From positions 1,736,001 to 1,800,000 of the forward strand of contig OX637410.1 in NCBI GenBank assembly GCA_951799425.1: a DNA stretch of 64,000 nucleotides, in the 5' to 3' direction. The notes under the pieces are model-generated. The model was not told where the DNA came from and made no database searches. It was given only the letters and a program-made list of their open reading frames with translations. This document shows, piece by piece, positions 52,609-64,000 of the stretch. Positions within the stretch are counted from its first letter, which is position 1. Each line of letters starts with the position of its first letter. The position numbers and the translations under genes are program-made. Source of the DNA: Ilex aquifolium (taxonomy: Eukaryota; Streptophyta; Magnoliopsida; Aquifoliales; Aquifoliaceae).

Positions 52609-54086
52609 TGGTGTGCGTCGTTCATAGCTAAAATTAATTCCTTACCTCTACACAACAAATATAGCAGTGGCAAGCAAGGGTCAATACCACAGAGAAATGA
52701 ATTAATTTAACTGGTAACAAGTGCAATGATATGTAAATAAAAGGGGGGGTTGTTTGTCACAAAAGCAGATTATCAAATCATTAATAAGAATCAATTAATG
52801 AAACGTTGGTTCAAAGGCAATTCAACCGTTGGTTATGGATTTGATCATAGACACATAGACAATCAATTCCTATCAAAAGCTTAGTCCAAAGATCATTCAA
52901 ATGCTAAACAACCTTCTTTATCTCTATAAACATCAATACAAGCCTAGTACTCATATTAAATCTTGTTGTTAATCAATTCGGTATTAAGAATCCTCCTTCT
53001 ATTAATAACGGCCTTAAGAATAACTAAGATTGAATAACAAATCTCCACCAGCGAAGAACTATTAATCCAATTTATAATTCCCTCAGATTAATAACAAAAG
53101 TTTGGAAAACAACTGCATAATCTGATTGCTACTATAATCAAGTTTCAAGACAATTATGGATCAAGAACTTAATCTAGCATTCATCACATATAACATCAAT
53201 TAGTGTGGACCTTAATCAAAAGAACTATGTAATCTCATCAATAAATCAGAGAACCATATCATTCGAATAGAATTTGATATTAAAGAATTAAACCAAGTCT
53301 CACAAAACCATATAACAACTTATAATACCTTCAACCGAACAAAGGAAATCAGCTGCTCATTGCTTAGGTAAACCCAAATCTATAATATAAAAATTGTTGT
53401 GTCTCCCTTGTTCTGCCGCCTCCTCTTCTTCCCTCTTTTCTCCAGGAAACCTTAGATACATATAGAAAACATATGACACTTCCCAAGATGTGTACAACTC
53501 AAATCCCTACATTATAGGTATTCCTTATCAAAACAGATTGACAGAAATCACAGAAATCGTGCTGGAACTTGTGAGCTGTTCTTCTATCAGATAACGACTA
53601 AATCTTGATTTGGGCTCTTGATGAAAGTTGTATCCCTGGATGTGTAGATAAATTTTGGATTTTGAATCACCTGATTTAGACTTCAGAAACTCAAGTTATG
53701 ACCCACTGAAGTTTACTGGGTCGGACAGGAATCCAACTCCAATCACTATTCGGATCAGCTTTCCAGGCCTGACTTTGAAACAATGTTTGGAGGCCCAAAC
53801 GAACTCGGATTTTTGCAAACCATACCTTTCTGAAAAGCTTAAGACATCCTCTAAAAACTTCATGAAGATCACGTTCTCATTCTGAAACTCCAACGCCGTC
53901 CAAACCTCAATTGAAGCTCCATAGATCGAAACGGCCTAAAAGCTGGAAATTGCACAATTTATTCCATATCTATTCTTTTACCTTCAATGCTTCCCGAATT
54001 CAATAAATATATTAATCAGATCACTTAAACAGAAAATATGTCATAAAAATAAATATAAAGGAATTAAAAATATTATGCTCTTATCA
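52609..54086 (-). repeat. 3' LTR of element H
   Basis: The LTR is 1478 bp and colinear with 60347-61832. Contains 'gatgaaagttgtatccctgg' on the plus strand near 53620, a phrase related to one in the solo LTR. No CCGG palindrome array was found. Confidence 0.92.
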
Positions 54087-54128
54087 AATTCACCCACACT
54101 TAGTATTTTACACGTCCTCGAGTAAAAC
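54087..54128 (-). promoter_or_regulatory. Terminal polypurine tract and stem-loop of H
   Basis: In sense, a stem-loop at 54106-54127 (arms TTTTAC/GTAAAA, then a T-T mismatch, CG/CG, loop AGGA) is followed by AAGTGTGGGTGAATT directly before the 3' LTR. Confidence 0.7.
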
Positions 54129-54715
54129 GCACCCATGCAAACATATGAGGCCACATACTCATCTAAGACCACTAGCAATGTCAATTAAACTAGAGACAAG
54201 TATACTCATCTCCTTTCACTTCATATCATAAATAACTTGATCAGTCATGAGACTTCCTACCTAACATAACCAATTCATGCACAACTCACCCCGTCCTTTT
54301 TCTCCCTGCCACTACAATCCAGGTAGTAAAATAAGGATTCACTTTTTTTTTTCATTCTAGTGTCTTTTGAGTGCATTTTATGCTCCATCTCATCTTAAAT
54401 TTTTTTTTTTCTTCTTTTCATTCCGGATTAGTAGGTGCATTTTATGCTCCATCCTACCTTAATGATGACCTTTCCCTATTTACTTAAACCCAGATATAGG
54501 ACTGGCCTAAGAGAAAAAGGGTTAAAAGTTTGTTGCGCAATCCTTCTTCGCTGCTAGGTTGTCAGTCTACATATCATCACAAGGAGTACTGTTTCCAATT
54601 ACTAAGAGCTAAGTATGCTTATCAAAAATTCACAGGACATTGCAAAGACCCAAGCTTAGGATATGAACCTCTATGCATGCGATGTTTTAATGAGTTTAAG
54701 CACATAACAAAATTT
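54129..54715 (-). other. 3' non-coding region of element H
   Basis: About 590 bp lies between the internal and terminal stem-loop/polypurine modules. A partly repeated block 'gtgcattttatgctccat' occurs at about 54371 and 54433, each preceded by a T run (about 54340 and 54400). No gene is seen. Confidence 0.5.
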
Positions 54716-54756
54716 GTCTCCCCCACACTTACGGTTTACAGTGCCTTCACTGTAAA
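54716..54756 (-). promoter_or_regulatory. Internal polypurine-like tract and stem-loop of H
   Basis: In sense, perfect 9-bp arms TTTACAGTG and CACTGTAAA enclose AAGG (54735-54756), followed by GTAAGTGTGGGGGAGA. This is a second copy of the module next to the 3' LTR, about 600 bp upstream of it and about 150 bp after pol. Confidence 0.68.
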
Positions 54757-54908
54757 GAAAGCGACATTTATTGAACTAAAACAGACGGAATTATTCTAAA
54801 GCGATAGAGAAAGGTAACAAAACTGATTGTGACCAACCGGTCACCCTTGGGTTGCATCCCAAGAGGCGCCTTTTTTTAATGTCGTTGGCCCAACCCAATG
54901 ATGCTCTT

Positions 54909-57900
54909 CTAATCAAAGTACTTCTGCTCAACAAGATGCATCTCCTCAATTGTATACTCTTGAAATTCGACATAGAATGGTTTGAGGCAATGTCCATTGA
55001 CCTTGAATACTTTGTTGGTGGATAAGCTTTTTATTTCAATTGCACCATGAAGAAACACATTAGTAACTTCAAAAGGTCCAATCCAACGAGAACGTAACTT
55101 ACCAGGAATCAGTTGAAGACGTGAATTATAGAGAAGCACTTTTTGTCCCACAACAAATTGCTTCCTTGTAATCATCTTATCATGCAACGCCTTGGTCTTG
55201 TCCTTATAAATTCTTGAGTTCTCGTAGGCTTCCAATCGGAATTCCTCCAATTCTTGCAACTGCAACTTCCTCTCTTGTCCGGCTTTATCCATCTCCATAT
55301 TGCACATCTTCATGGCCTAATACGCCTTGTGTTCCAACTCAACAGGTAGATGGCATTGTTTTCCATAGACCAACCTATATGGAGACATCCCAATAGGTGT
55401 CTTATATGCGGTTCGATAAGTCCAAAGTGCATCATCAAGTCGAAGGCTCCAATCATTCCGATTTGGTTTCACAGTTTTCTCTAGAATGGACTTGACCTCT
55501 CTATTGGATACTTCTACTTGTCCATTAGTTTGGGGATGATAGGTAGTCGAGGTGCGATGAAATATACCATATTTCTTCAATAAAGCTCACATGGATCGGT
55601 TACAAAAGTGGCTTCCTTGATCACTGATGATAGCCCTTGGAATGCCGAACCTGCTAAAAATGTTAGACTTCACAAAACCTACAACAACCTTTGAATCGTC
55701 AGTTCGGATGGCTTTTGCTTCCAACCATTTTGAAACATAATCCACAACAAGTAAAATATAAACAAAACCAAAAGAAGAAGGAAAAGGCCCCATAAAATCA
55801 ATACCCCACACATCAAAAATTTCAAAAAATAGTATAGGGGTTTGTACCATTTCATTCCTCCAGGTCAAACCTCCAGTTCTTTGGCATCACAATTTTTACA
55901 AAAAATATATGCATCATGGAATAGTGTAGACCAATAAAATCCACTATCTAACACCTTTCTAGCTGTTCTTTTAGGTCCAAAGTGACATCCACAAGCATAT
56001 GCATGACAAAAAACAAGTAAAGAGTGAGTCTCATCATCAGGCACACATCTCCTAATAATTTGATCCGCGCAATATTTCCACAAGTATGGATCATCCCAAG
56101 TGTAGTATTTAGCCTCACTTTTTAACTTATCTTTCTTAGCTCTACTCATGTCATTAGGCATAAATCGTCCTACTAGATAATTAGCTAAATCGGCATACCA
56201 AGGAACCATACCTCGCATTACAAATAGGTGCTCATCTGGAAATAGCTCCTTCAATGGCTCGGCCGTCTCCTCTCTCACCAACCTACTTAAGTGATCCGCT
56301 ACTAAATTTTCCGCTCCCTTCTTGTCCTTGATCTCAAGATCGAATTCTTGTAGCAAAAGAATCCATCTTATTAATCTCGGCTTTGACTCCTTCTTGGACA
56401 AAAGATATTTTAGAGCTGCATGATCAGAAAATACAATCACTTTAGAGCCAAGCAAATAAGGTCGAAATTTATCTAATGCAAAATAATAGCTAAAAGCTCT
56501 TTTTCAGTTGTAGAGTAGTTGCACTGAGCCGGATTGAGTGTCTTGGATGCATAGTAGATCACATTTGGTTTCTTGTCAATATGTTGCCCCAAAACTGCTC
56601 CAATAGCGTAATTGCTAGCATCACACATTATCTCAAAGGGCAACGTCCAATCAGGTGGTTGAACTATTGGTGCCTAAGTTAAGGCCGATTTGAGCTTGTC
56701 AAATGCCTCTTTACATTCTTGACGCATCTCGTACGACACCTCCTTTTGCAACAACCTTGATAATGGTTGGACAATCTTTGAAAAATCCTTAATGAACCTA
56801 CGATAAAAACCTGCATGACCCGAAAAAAAAAAAAGGAACTTCCCGCACACTTGTGGGATATGGTAAGTTCACAATTAAATCAATTTTCGCTTTATCTACT
56901 TCAATTCCACTACTGGAAACCACATGCCCTAAAACAATACCTTGTTCTACCATAAAGTGTCATTTTTCAAAGTTCAACACAAGGTTTGTTTCAATGCAAC
57001 GTGCAAGCACACTAGATAAATTTTCCAAACAATGATCAAAGGAATCACCATACACCGTAAAATCATCCATGAAAACTTCCATACAGTTCTCTATTAAATT
57101 AGAAAATATGCTTATCATGCATCTTTGAAACGTACCTGATGCATTACAAAATCCAAATGGCATTCTCCTAAATGCAAAAGTGCCTAATGGACAAGTGAAT
57201 GTTGTTTTCTCTTGGTCCTCTGATGCAATAACAACTTGATTATATCCCGAATAACCATCAAGAAAACAATAATAAGACTTACCTGCTAGTCTTTCAAGCA
57301 TCTAATCAATAAAATGTAGAGGGAAATTGTATTTCCTTGTCATTGAGTTCAGCTTGCGGTAATCGATGCACACCCTCCATCCACTCACCACTCTTGTCGG
57401 AACAAGTTCATTGTCTTGGTTATTTACCACCATCACTCCTGAATTTTTAGGCACAACTTGGACTGGACTTACCCATTGACTATCTGAGATGGGATAAATA
57501 ATCCCAGCTTCCAAGAGCTTCCAAATCTCCTTTTTTACCACCTCCATCATCTGAGGATTTAACCTTCTTTGGGCTTCATGGCTGGGTTTGAAATTGTCCT
57601 CCATCAATATTCTATGCATGCACATTGATGGATTGATTCCCTTTATGTCCGCTATTGTCCACTCAATTATTGTTTGGTGTTCTCGCAACACCTTCAATAG
57701 CTTCCCTTCTTGCAAAGTAGTTAAGTGGCTAGCAATAATAACCGGCAAGGTTTCATCATCACCCAAATAAGAATACTTCAGATGACTTGGGAGAGGTTTC
57801 AACTCTAGCACCAGTGCCTGCACCACAGAAGGTAACAACTTTGTATAAGAAGCTGGTGAAATTAAGCTCTTAATTTCGTACCTTTTTGAAATAGGTGGTG

Positions 57901-58850
57901 AGGATTGAAGTTCCATCATTGTCTCTTCAACATTAAAGTTTAGCGGCACAATTGAATTATCTTCCTTCAAGCCTCGTCTCAACACAAATTCTAGCTCATC
58001 CATCTCTAACGACTCGAAGACTTCCTGCGCAAAGTTGTCAATAACATCAAAGGCGCAAACAGAATGAGCATCATTATTTGGGTACCTCATAGCTTCATAA
58101 ATATTAAACTTGAAAATTTCACCATCGAACTCCATTGTGAGGTTTCCATCATCAACGTCAATCTTGGTTTTTACCGTTTTAAGGAATTGACGTCCTAGCA
58201 AGATTGGTGCAAGACTTACCGAATGACTATCCTCCATATTCAAAATATAAAAATCAGCTGGAAAAATCAAGTCATTAACCTGCACAAGAACATCCTCAAC
58301 TATCCCTTCGGGATAAGCATTAGAACGATCAGCTAGTTGAATAATCACCCCAGTTTTCTTAAGAGGACCCATGTTAAGGGATGCATAAATTGATTGTGGC
58401 ATAACATTGATAGATGCACCTAAATCTAACATGGCACGCTCAAACTTGGTGTGACCGATTACACATGGAATAGTGAATGTACCTGGATCTTTACACTTTT
58501 GAGGCAACTTACATTGTATCACTGCTGAAACATTCTCCACCACACTTAATTTTTCATCCCTTTATAACCTTCATTTTGATGTGCAAAGCTCTTTCAAAAA
58601 TTTGGCATACCTTGGGATTTGCTTGATTGCATCCAAGAGTGGTATGTTCACCTCCACCTTCCGAAAAGTCTCAAGAATTTCTTTTTCTTGTTCCTCCTTC
58701 TTTGATTTAGCCAATCTGCTAGGAAAAGGAAAAGGAATTGAATTAGTAAACTTAATTGTGGTAGGTGGAGAATTTACCTTTAATGAAGCCTTTTGTTCAT
58801 CTTCTTCCTTCTTGTCTCCTTGTTGTGTCTTTGCTGAATTAGATGAATTT
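54909..58850 (-). pseudogene. pol of element H (protease, RT, RNase H, integrase), decayed
   Basis: Read in sense: protease MLDLGASINVMP near 58430 with VEDVLVQVNDLIFPADFYIL; RT from about 57560 with YRKLNSMTRKYNFPL, a stop at 57302 in place of Gln, TFTCPLGTFAFRRMPFGFCN and FMDDFTVYGDS near 57060; a badly damaged stretch 56960-56460; RNase H with [14 protein letters not shown]; integrase zinc site ([12 protein letters not shown]), [41 protein letters not shown] (catalytic D, D, E visible), ending [12 protein letters not shown] and a stop at 54909. Stops at 55865, 55587 and 55317 also break it. Most stops look like single changes from Trp or Gln codons. It is colinear with B's pol but clearly a different family. 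Confidence 0.88.
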
Positions 58851-60264
58851 TAAGTAGGACCTACAATTTCTTTTCCACTTCGTAAAACAGCAGCACTCAC
58901 ATTCTCTCTAGGGTTAATAACAGTTTGAGAAGGCAAATTACCCAAATTTTCATACTTACTGTCTGATGTCGCAAGCTGACTTATTTGTCTCTCCAAATTT
59001 TTAATACTAGTCTGTGTCTCATTCTGGAATTGTTGAGTGATATTAGCCAAAGCCTTGACAATATCTTTAAGTGATGGAGTTGGTTGTTGTCTCTGTTGAT
59101 ATTGCCGCTGAAATTTATTGAAATTGGTTGGATTTCCATACCGCAGATTTGGATTATCTTTCCATCCGGAGTTGTAAGTATTGGAGAATGGATCGTATTT
59201 GCGTTGTTGTTGTTGTTGTTGTTCCACAAACCCTCCCATTGCATTGACTTGTTGTCCTGAATCTTCCTCTTGCAAAGTAGGACACATGTCTGTGGAATGA
59301 CTTGTCAACGTACAAATTCCACATGCTTTAATTGCTTGCATGTTACCTACAGCCATTTGTCTCACCAAAGAAGTTAAATCAGAAATCTATTTTTCAAGGT
59401 TAGAAGTACATACCTCATTCACTTTCTTTGGTGTGTGACCCATTCTCATCCAAATTGTTGCAAATTCGCAGCCATGTTGGAAATTAATTGTTTTGCAGCA
59501 GCTGGTGTTTTGTCAACCAATGCTCATCCACTAGCTGCATCTATTATACTTCTTTCCATAGGCAGCAATCCTTCATAGAAATATTGAATCAAAAGTTGAT
59601 CACTTATCTGATGATGTGGGCAGCTCGCACACAGTTTCTTGAAGCGTTCCCAATATTCGTACAAAGACCCTTCATTGTATTGACGAATGCCACATATCTC
59701 CTTCCTTATGTTTGCAGCCTTGGAAGCGGGAAAGAATTTCTTCAAGAATTGCTTCTTCATCTCAGTCCACGAATTGATGGAACCAGAAGGTAGGTAATAC
59801 AACCACTCTTTTGCATCATCCCCCAAAGAAAATGGGAATGCTCTCAATTTAATTTGATCTTCATGTATACCTTGTGGTTTCATGCTTGAACACACTACAT
59901 GGAACTCCTTTAGATGCTTGTGAGCATCTTCACCTGCAAGACCACGAAAAGTAGGCAAAAGATGAATTAGTCCTGATTTCAATTCAAAGGCAGCATCTAA
60001 ATTAGGATATTCAATGCATAAAGGTTGAGCAGTAAAATCGGGAGCTACTAGCTCCTTCAAAGTTCGTGTATTGGCAGCCATGTTGTCCTTTTCCTCTTCC
60101 AAATCACTAGATGATAGCCACTCGAGAGCAATGTTAATTCCTGGTGAAGAGGTCGATGATGCTTGCTCGAGTTCAGCTTGTCTCGCTTCTCTTCGTAATC
60201 TGTGGAATGTCTTTTCAATCTCAGGATCAAAACTCAATTCACTTTGGTGAGAAGATCGAGTCAT
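58850..60264 (-). pseudogene. gag of element H, three visible lesions
   Basis: From ATG at 60264: FHRLRREARQAELEQASS, LIHLLPTFRGLAGEDAHKHL, FHVVCSSMKPQGIHEDQI, DDAKEWLYYLPSGSINSW, FLKKFFPASKAANIRKEICG, YEYWERFKKLCASCPHHQI, FFYEGLL-like YFYEGLL and IIDAASG, then TGA at 59524. After a likely one-base loss near 59455 and a stop near 59386 the frame continues with the zinc knuckle CGICTLTSHSTDMC (CX2CX4HX4C), a run of seven glutamines from a GTT-type repeat on the plus strand at 59202-59223, and ENLGNLPSQTVINPRENV, leading to pol after a stop at 58850. The capsid is more like classical Athila gag than B's. It cannot make a full gag. Confidence 0.85.
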
Positions 60265-60323
60265 AAACTAATTAAACAAAGATAATAAGATGGAAATAAT
60301 AGAACCAGTCAAGGAAAATCACT

Positions 60324-60341
60324 TCCCTGACAACGGCACCA
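60324..60341 (-). other. Primer-binding site of element H (tRNA-Asp type)
   Basis: The minus strand reads TGGTGCCGTTGTCAGGGA, 15 of 18 matches to B's site, five bases after the 5' LTR end. Confidence 0.8.
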
Positions 60342-60346
60342 AAATT

Positions 60347-61832
60347 TGGTGTGCGTCGTTCACAACCAAAATTAATTCCTTACCTTTACACTACAAATAT
60401 ATCAGTGGCAAGCAAGGGTCAATACCACAGAGAAATGATATAACTTAACTGGTAACAAGGGCAATGATATGTAAATAAAAGGGGGGTTGTTTGTCACAAA
60501 AGCAGATTATCAAATCGTTAATAAGAATCAATTAATGAAACATCGGTTCAAAGGCAATTCAACCGTTGGTTATGGATTTGATCATAGACACACATACAAT
60601 CAATTCCTATCAAAAGTTTAGTTCAAAGATCATTCAGATGCTAAACGACCTTCTTTATCTCTATAAACATCAATACAAACCTAGTACTCATATTAAATCT
60701 TGTTATTAATCAATTCGGTATTAAGAATCCTCCTTCTATTAATAACAACCTTAAGAACAACTAAGATTGAATAACAAATCTCCACCAATGAAGAACTATT
60801 AATCCAATTTATAATTCCCTCAGATTAATAACAAAAGTTTGGAAAACAACTGCATAATCTGATTGCTACTACAATAAAGTTTCAAGACAATTACGGATCA
60901 AGAACTTAATCTAGCATTCATCACATAGAACATCAATTAGTGTGCACCTTAATCAAAAGAACTATGTAATCTCATCAATAAATCAGAGAACCATATCATT
61001 CGAACAGAATTTGATATTAAAGAATTAAACCAAGTCTCACAAAACCATATATCAACTTAGAATACCTTCAACCGAACAAAGGAAATCAGCTGCTCATTGC
61101 TTAGGTAAATCCAAGTCCGTAATATAAAAATTGTTGTGTCTCCCTTCCTTGTTCTGCTGCCTCATCTTCTTCCCTCTTTTCTCTAGGAAACCTTAGATAC
61201 ATATAGAAAACATATGACACTTCCCAAGACTTGTACAACTCAAAACCCTACATTATAGGTATTCCTTATCAAAACAGATTGACAGAAATCACAGAAATCG
61301 TGCTGAAACTAGTGAGCTATTCTTCTATTAGATAACCACTGAATCTTGATTTGGGCTCTTGATGAAAGTTGTAGCCCTGGATGTGTAGATAAATTTTGGC
61401 TTTTGAATCACCTGAGTTAGACTTCGGAAAATCAAGTTATGACCCAGAAGTTTATTGGGTTGGACAGGAATCCAACTCCGATCAGGATTCGGATCAGCTT
61501 TCCAGTCCTGACTTTGAAACAATGTTTGGAGGCCCAAAAGAACTCGGATTTTTGCAAACCATACCTTTCTGAAAAGCTTTAGACGTCCTCTAAAAAATTC
61601 ATGAAGACCACGTTCTCATTCTGAAACTCTAACGCCATCCAAACCTCAATTGAAGCTCCATTGATCGAGACAACCTAAAAGCTGGAAATTGAACAATATA
61701 TTCCATATCTATTCTTTTACCTTCAATGCTTCCCTAATTCAATAAATATATTAATCAGTTAACTTAAACAGATAATATGTTATTAAACTAAATATAAAGA
61801 AATTAAAAATATTAAATATTATGCTCTTATCA
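60347..61832 (-). repeat. 5' LTR of element H
   Basis: The LTR is 1486 bp and colinear with 52609-54086, with many scattered differences and a few small indels. It ends at 61832, and G's integrase resumes at 61833. Confidence 0.92.
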
Positions 61833-61837
61833 CCCAT

Positions 61838-62190
61838 TTTGAGACATAATCAACAACTTAAATATATAGATAGGCAAAAAATTGGGGGAAGGGTCCCATA
61901 AAATACATGCCCCAACAATCAAAAAGTTTAATAACGAGAATTGGGTTCAAGGGCATCATGTTTCTTTTAGAAATATCTCCAACCTTTGGTATCTATCACA
62001 TACAATGCAGAAAGAATGGGTATCTTGGAAAAGGGTGGGCCAATAAAACATATACTAGAAAATCTTCATAGCGGTTTTCTTAGAAGAAAAGTGTCCACCA
62101 AAGCTTTGTTATGACAAAAAGTTATGACACTGTTAATCTCTTGGTTAGGTACACATCTCCTAATTATTTGATCACCCAAAAGAAGTTACA
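61838..62190 (-). pseudogene. Integrase N-terminus of element G
   Basis: In sense it ends VVDYVSKW at the border with H. Upstream are the GIDF-equivalent region (near 61900-61915, altered to a changed residue in 'ggggcatgtattttatggga'), the zinc-site Cys pair area near 61990, GFYWP-like YVLLAHPFP, and CVPNQEI near 62150. It joins RT N-terminal sequence near 62190, so RT and RNase H are deleted between VLKL and NFFW. Confidence 0.7.
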
Positions 62191-63039
62191 CCCTTCACCC
62201 ATCAACTTAAGGACCTCACCTTGTACAATCTTTTCAGGTGAAGGTTCAACTTACACTACATTTGACGAGAAGGTTTTGCATCCTCCTCTAGGTACGTGGC
62301 ATGATTACAGACCAAAGGACTTATATCTTTTAAATCAGCTATGGTCCAACCTATAGCACTCCGATGACTCTTGAGAAACTTTAAGAGATTAATACTAAAA
62401 GAAAGTGGCTTGGTGCCACTTGGAGCTAATTGTTCAAAGCTAGGCACCCAAGACATGACTATACCAACTTGCAAGGAATCCAACACTTTAGCTAGAATCA
62501 AACAGCCTTCCTCCAACAAAGACTCAAAATTTTCAATTATAGACTCGACCAAACAAGCCTCTAATGAATCCTTGATGAATTTCCTATTTATGTAATCCTA
62601 TGCCAAAGACTCTATAGAATTGACCTCTTTTCCTTACTCCTTTTCCCTTGATTGTTTGACAATATTGAAAGTATTAAGTTCTAATTCATATTCCCAAAAT
62701 ACAATTTCATAACACCATTCCTGAAATTAATCACAGCATTAGAAGTAGAAAGGAAGGGTCGATCTAGGATAACAGGAATTTGACTCCTAGAATGCACAAC
62801 TGGTTAGGTGTCTAACCTGCTCGCCTTAGAAATTTAATGGATCTATCTGCCAATTATAGAGTGATACCTGCAAGCTTGAGTTCACCTAGACCTAATTGTT
62901 GGTAGATTGAATATGGTAGCAAGTTGACATTGTCTCTAAGATCAAATAAAGTTTGCTCAATCTTGAAGTTCCCAATAAAGCATAAGATAGTAGGACACTC
63001 GAGGTCCTTATACTTGGGAGGAGCTTTCACCCTAATCTT
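62191..63039 (-). pseudogene. Protease and RT N-terminus of element G
   Basis: In sense from 63039: KAPPKYKDLECPTILC, then EQTLFDLRDNVNLLPYSIYQ, where the active-site LGAS reads LRDN (Asp kept, Gly-Ala-Ser lost). QLGLGELKL and a protease remainder follow with stops. Then ESIIENFESLLEEGCLILAK, SHRSAIGWTIADLKDISPLV and LEEDAKPSRQM of the RT connection (62552-62256), and RT N-terminal sequence to about 62191. It is inactive. Confidence 0.75.
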
Positions 63040-64000
63040 TGAACACGAACCCTCGAATGTATATATGGCTTATGTGTGTAGGGAAATGTCACTCTCCCTC
63101 GGGTTTGATCCTAGAAATGGGGAAAACATGTGTGTGAATGGAAATGTGTGTGTGTGTGTGTGTGTACAAAAGTGCTCCCCAAGCGAAGAAAGACTTGCAA
63201 TTGTCGTGTTTTACTTAGAATGGGTATTCCAAGGTCGTCTCCTCAGGAAAGGAAGGTCAAATTGTGGTGAAGGTGATTTTGTAAAGAAATGAAAAGTGTA
63301 AAATCTTGTAGTGTTTTGTTTTTGTGAGTGGAGTTTTTGCTAAAAATATAATGAAAACAAGGTTGACTAATCCAAAATGGTCATTCCAATGGGAATGTCA
63401 AATCAACTCAAAACATTCTTCCAATAGTGTCTCGGTGCTTGATTGATTCGTAGGAAGTGAGTGACTAATGTGGATGTGTAGGCTCAAGCATACCCCGTGA
63501 CAAGTCTACGGTGTATCAAGAGCTCACAACCATGTCTACACTCAACCTAGTCAAACCAAGCACTTTACACTACGAGGAAGAATGGAGGAAAGTTGATTTA
63601 GCATACCCAAAAGGAAATCTCCCTTGGATTAACCAACTAAAAACTTAGCTACTCATAATGAAAGCAAAAGCATACAATATGTAAAAAGACATGGTAAAGA
63701 AATGAAGATTAAAACTTGTATTAATGCAAAGAAAAGTTAAACTACAAAGATAAGTTTGTTTCATACCCAACTCAAAAGCTTGAAATGAAAAACTCAAACA
63801 TAAACATGGTAGATTCAAGAATACATAACTAAAATTGAAATAAACTTGAAGTAACTAAGATTAAAGTGCAAGAAATAAAGATTACAAGAGTATTACAGCT
63901 TACTACAAGTGAAATTGGTAAGAAAATACAAAAATCCAACTTCTCTTTCTAAAACTATGTCTTCTTCCTTGAGACCTTCTTTCTCTAAAAGCTTCTCTAG
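63040..64000 (-). repeat. Partial LTR I, same family as the solo LTR
   Basis: Its reverse complement matches the 3' half of the solo LTR at 11894-13696: 'gagggagagtgacatttccc', 'ggggagcacttttgtac', CCTGAGGAGACGACCTTGG, and 'cattcccattggaatgacc' all appear in order. It begins TGAACACGAACC (plus view) inside G's protease and runs past the window, so neither its TSD nor its type (solo or full element) can be told. No gene is seen. Confidence 0.78.
63144..63165 (+). repeat. (GT)n microsatellite in LTR I
   Basis: About eleven uninterrupted GT units. The solo LTR has no comparable run at this place, so it expanded in this copy. Confidence 0.85.

Larger units (their letters stand above)
52609..61832 (-). 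mobile_element. Element H: Athila-type LTR retrotransposon
   Basis: H is 9,224 bp on the minus strand, inserted in G's integrase. The LTRs (1478 and 1486 bp) start TGATAAGAGC and end ACGCACACCA in sense. TSD is CACAT (52604-52608) versus CCCAT (61833-61837), one mismatch; removing H restores the SKWVET integrase motif in frame. It has a tRNA-Asp type primer site, gag, pol and polypurine tract, but no extra ORF. Its LTRs are visibly more diverged than those of A, B or C, and gag-pol has about ten stops or frameshifts, so it is older. Confidence 0.92.

Noticed and set aside
53655..53893. Pair of opposite-strand frames in LTR H
   Set aside because: They sit inside the LTR on both strands with no domain. 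The same region in the other LTR has a different frame structure.
58581..58853. Plus-strand frame of 90 codons opposite gag-pol of H
   Set aside because: It is the antisense shadow of the gag-pol linker. The sense strand has the recognised protein motifs.
1..64000. Host protein-coding gene, defence system or biosynthetic cluster
   Set aside because: No frame outside retroelements shows a domain, splice-site-linked exons or codon pattern I could recognise. What seems novel here lies in retrotransposon non-coding structure.

Overview
This window looks like nuclear DNA from a flowering plant. It is AT-rich and built almost entirely from nested, mostly broken retrotransposons. I see no host protein gene, no rRNA or free-standing tRNA gene and no bacterial-type feature. 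The assignment to plants rests on Ty3/gypsy elements of two plant lineages: Athila-type (primer-binding site matching tRNA-Asp, an extra ORF after pol, no chromodomain) and chromodomain-bearing Tekay/Del-like (primer-binding site matching initiator tRNA-Met). A copia fragment, an L1-type LINE and a tRNA-derived SINE support it. The species cannot be told from this sequence.

Layout. 1-665 is an Athila-type LTR remnant. 666-1911 plus 22380-24169 is the 5' end (gag, PBS, LTR) of minus-strand Athila-type element D. D is split by element A (1912-22374, plus strand, Tekay-like, TSD ATGCT). A's 3' LTR is split by element B (8157-21390, minus strand, Athila-type, TSD GTATA). B's extra ORF is in turn split by a solo LTR (11894-13696, TSD GTCAA). 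So four layers can be read base by base. 24170-25921 is a diverged Tekay-like LTR (K). 25922-31738 plus 38817-39070 is a decayed plus-strand Athila-type element J, with a 1.3-kb segment inverted in place and element C (31739-38816, minus strand, Tekay-like, TSD GGACC) inserted in its extra ORF. 39365-45893 holds two Athila-type 5' ends facing each other (E plus, F minus) around a truncated LTR (M). 46389-47495 holds weak copia-like and LTR relics. 47496-50677 is a 5'-truncated LINE carrying a SINE with 16-bp TSDs. 50678-51140 is an LTR relic. 51141-52603 and 61838-63039 are element G (minus, Athila-type, lacking RT and RNase H), split by element H (52609-61832, minus, complete Athila-type with many stop codons). 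63040-64000 is the start of another LTR.

How the parts work together. B is the best-preserved element: gag is open, and pol (protease, RT, RNase H, integrase) has one in-frame stop. It lies in a different reading frame from gag. A and C are short, share a family, and lack RT, RNase H and the integrase core. Their LTR pairs are only about 1% different by eye, so they probably moved recently using enzymes from elsewhere.

Three patterns recur across unrelated elements and are not explained by gene content. (1) A short stem-loop, usually with an AGGA loop, sits just upstream of the polypurine tract, with stems that change sequence but keep pairing; Athila-type elements carry a second copy after pol. 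(2) Arrays of short perfect palindromes centred on CCGG, with a different sequence in each family, lie just upstream of TATA boxes in the LTRs. (3) In Athila-type elements the same array-plus-TATA arrangement recurs upstream of the extra ORF. These are the observations most worth following.
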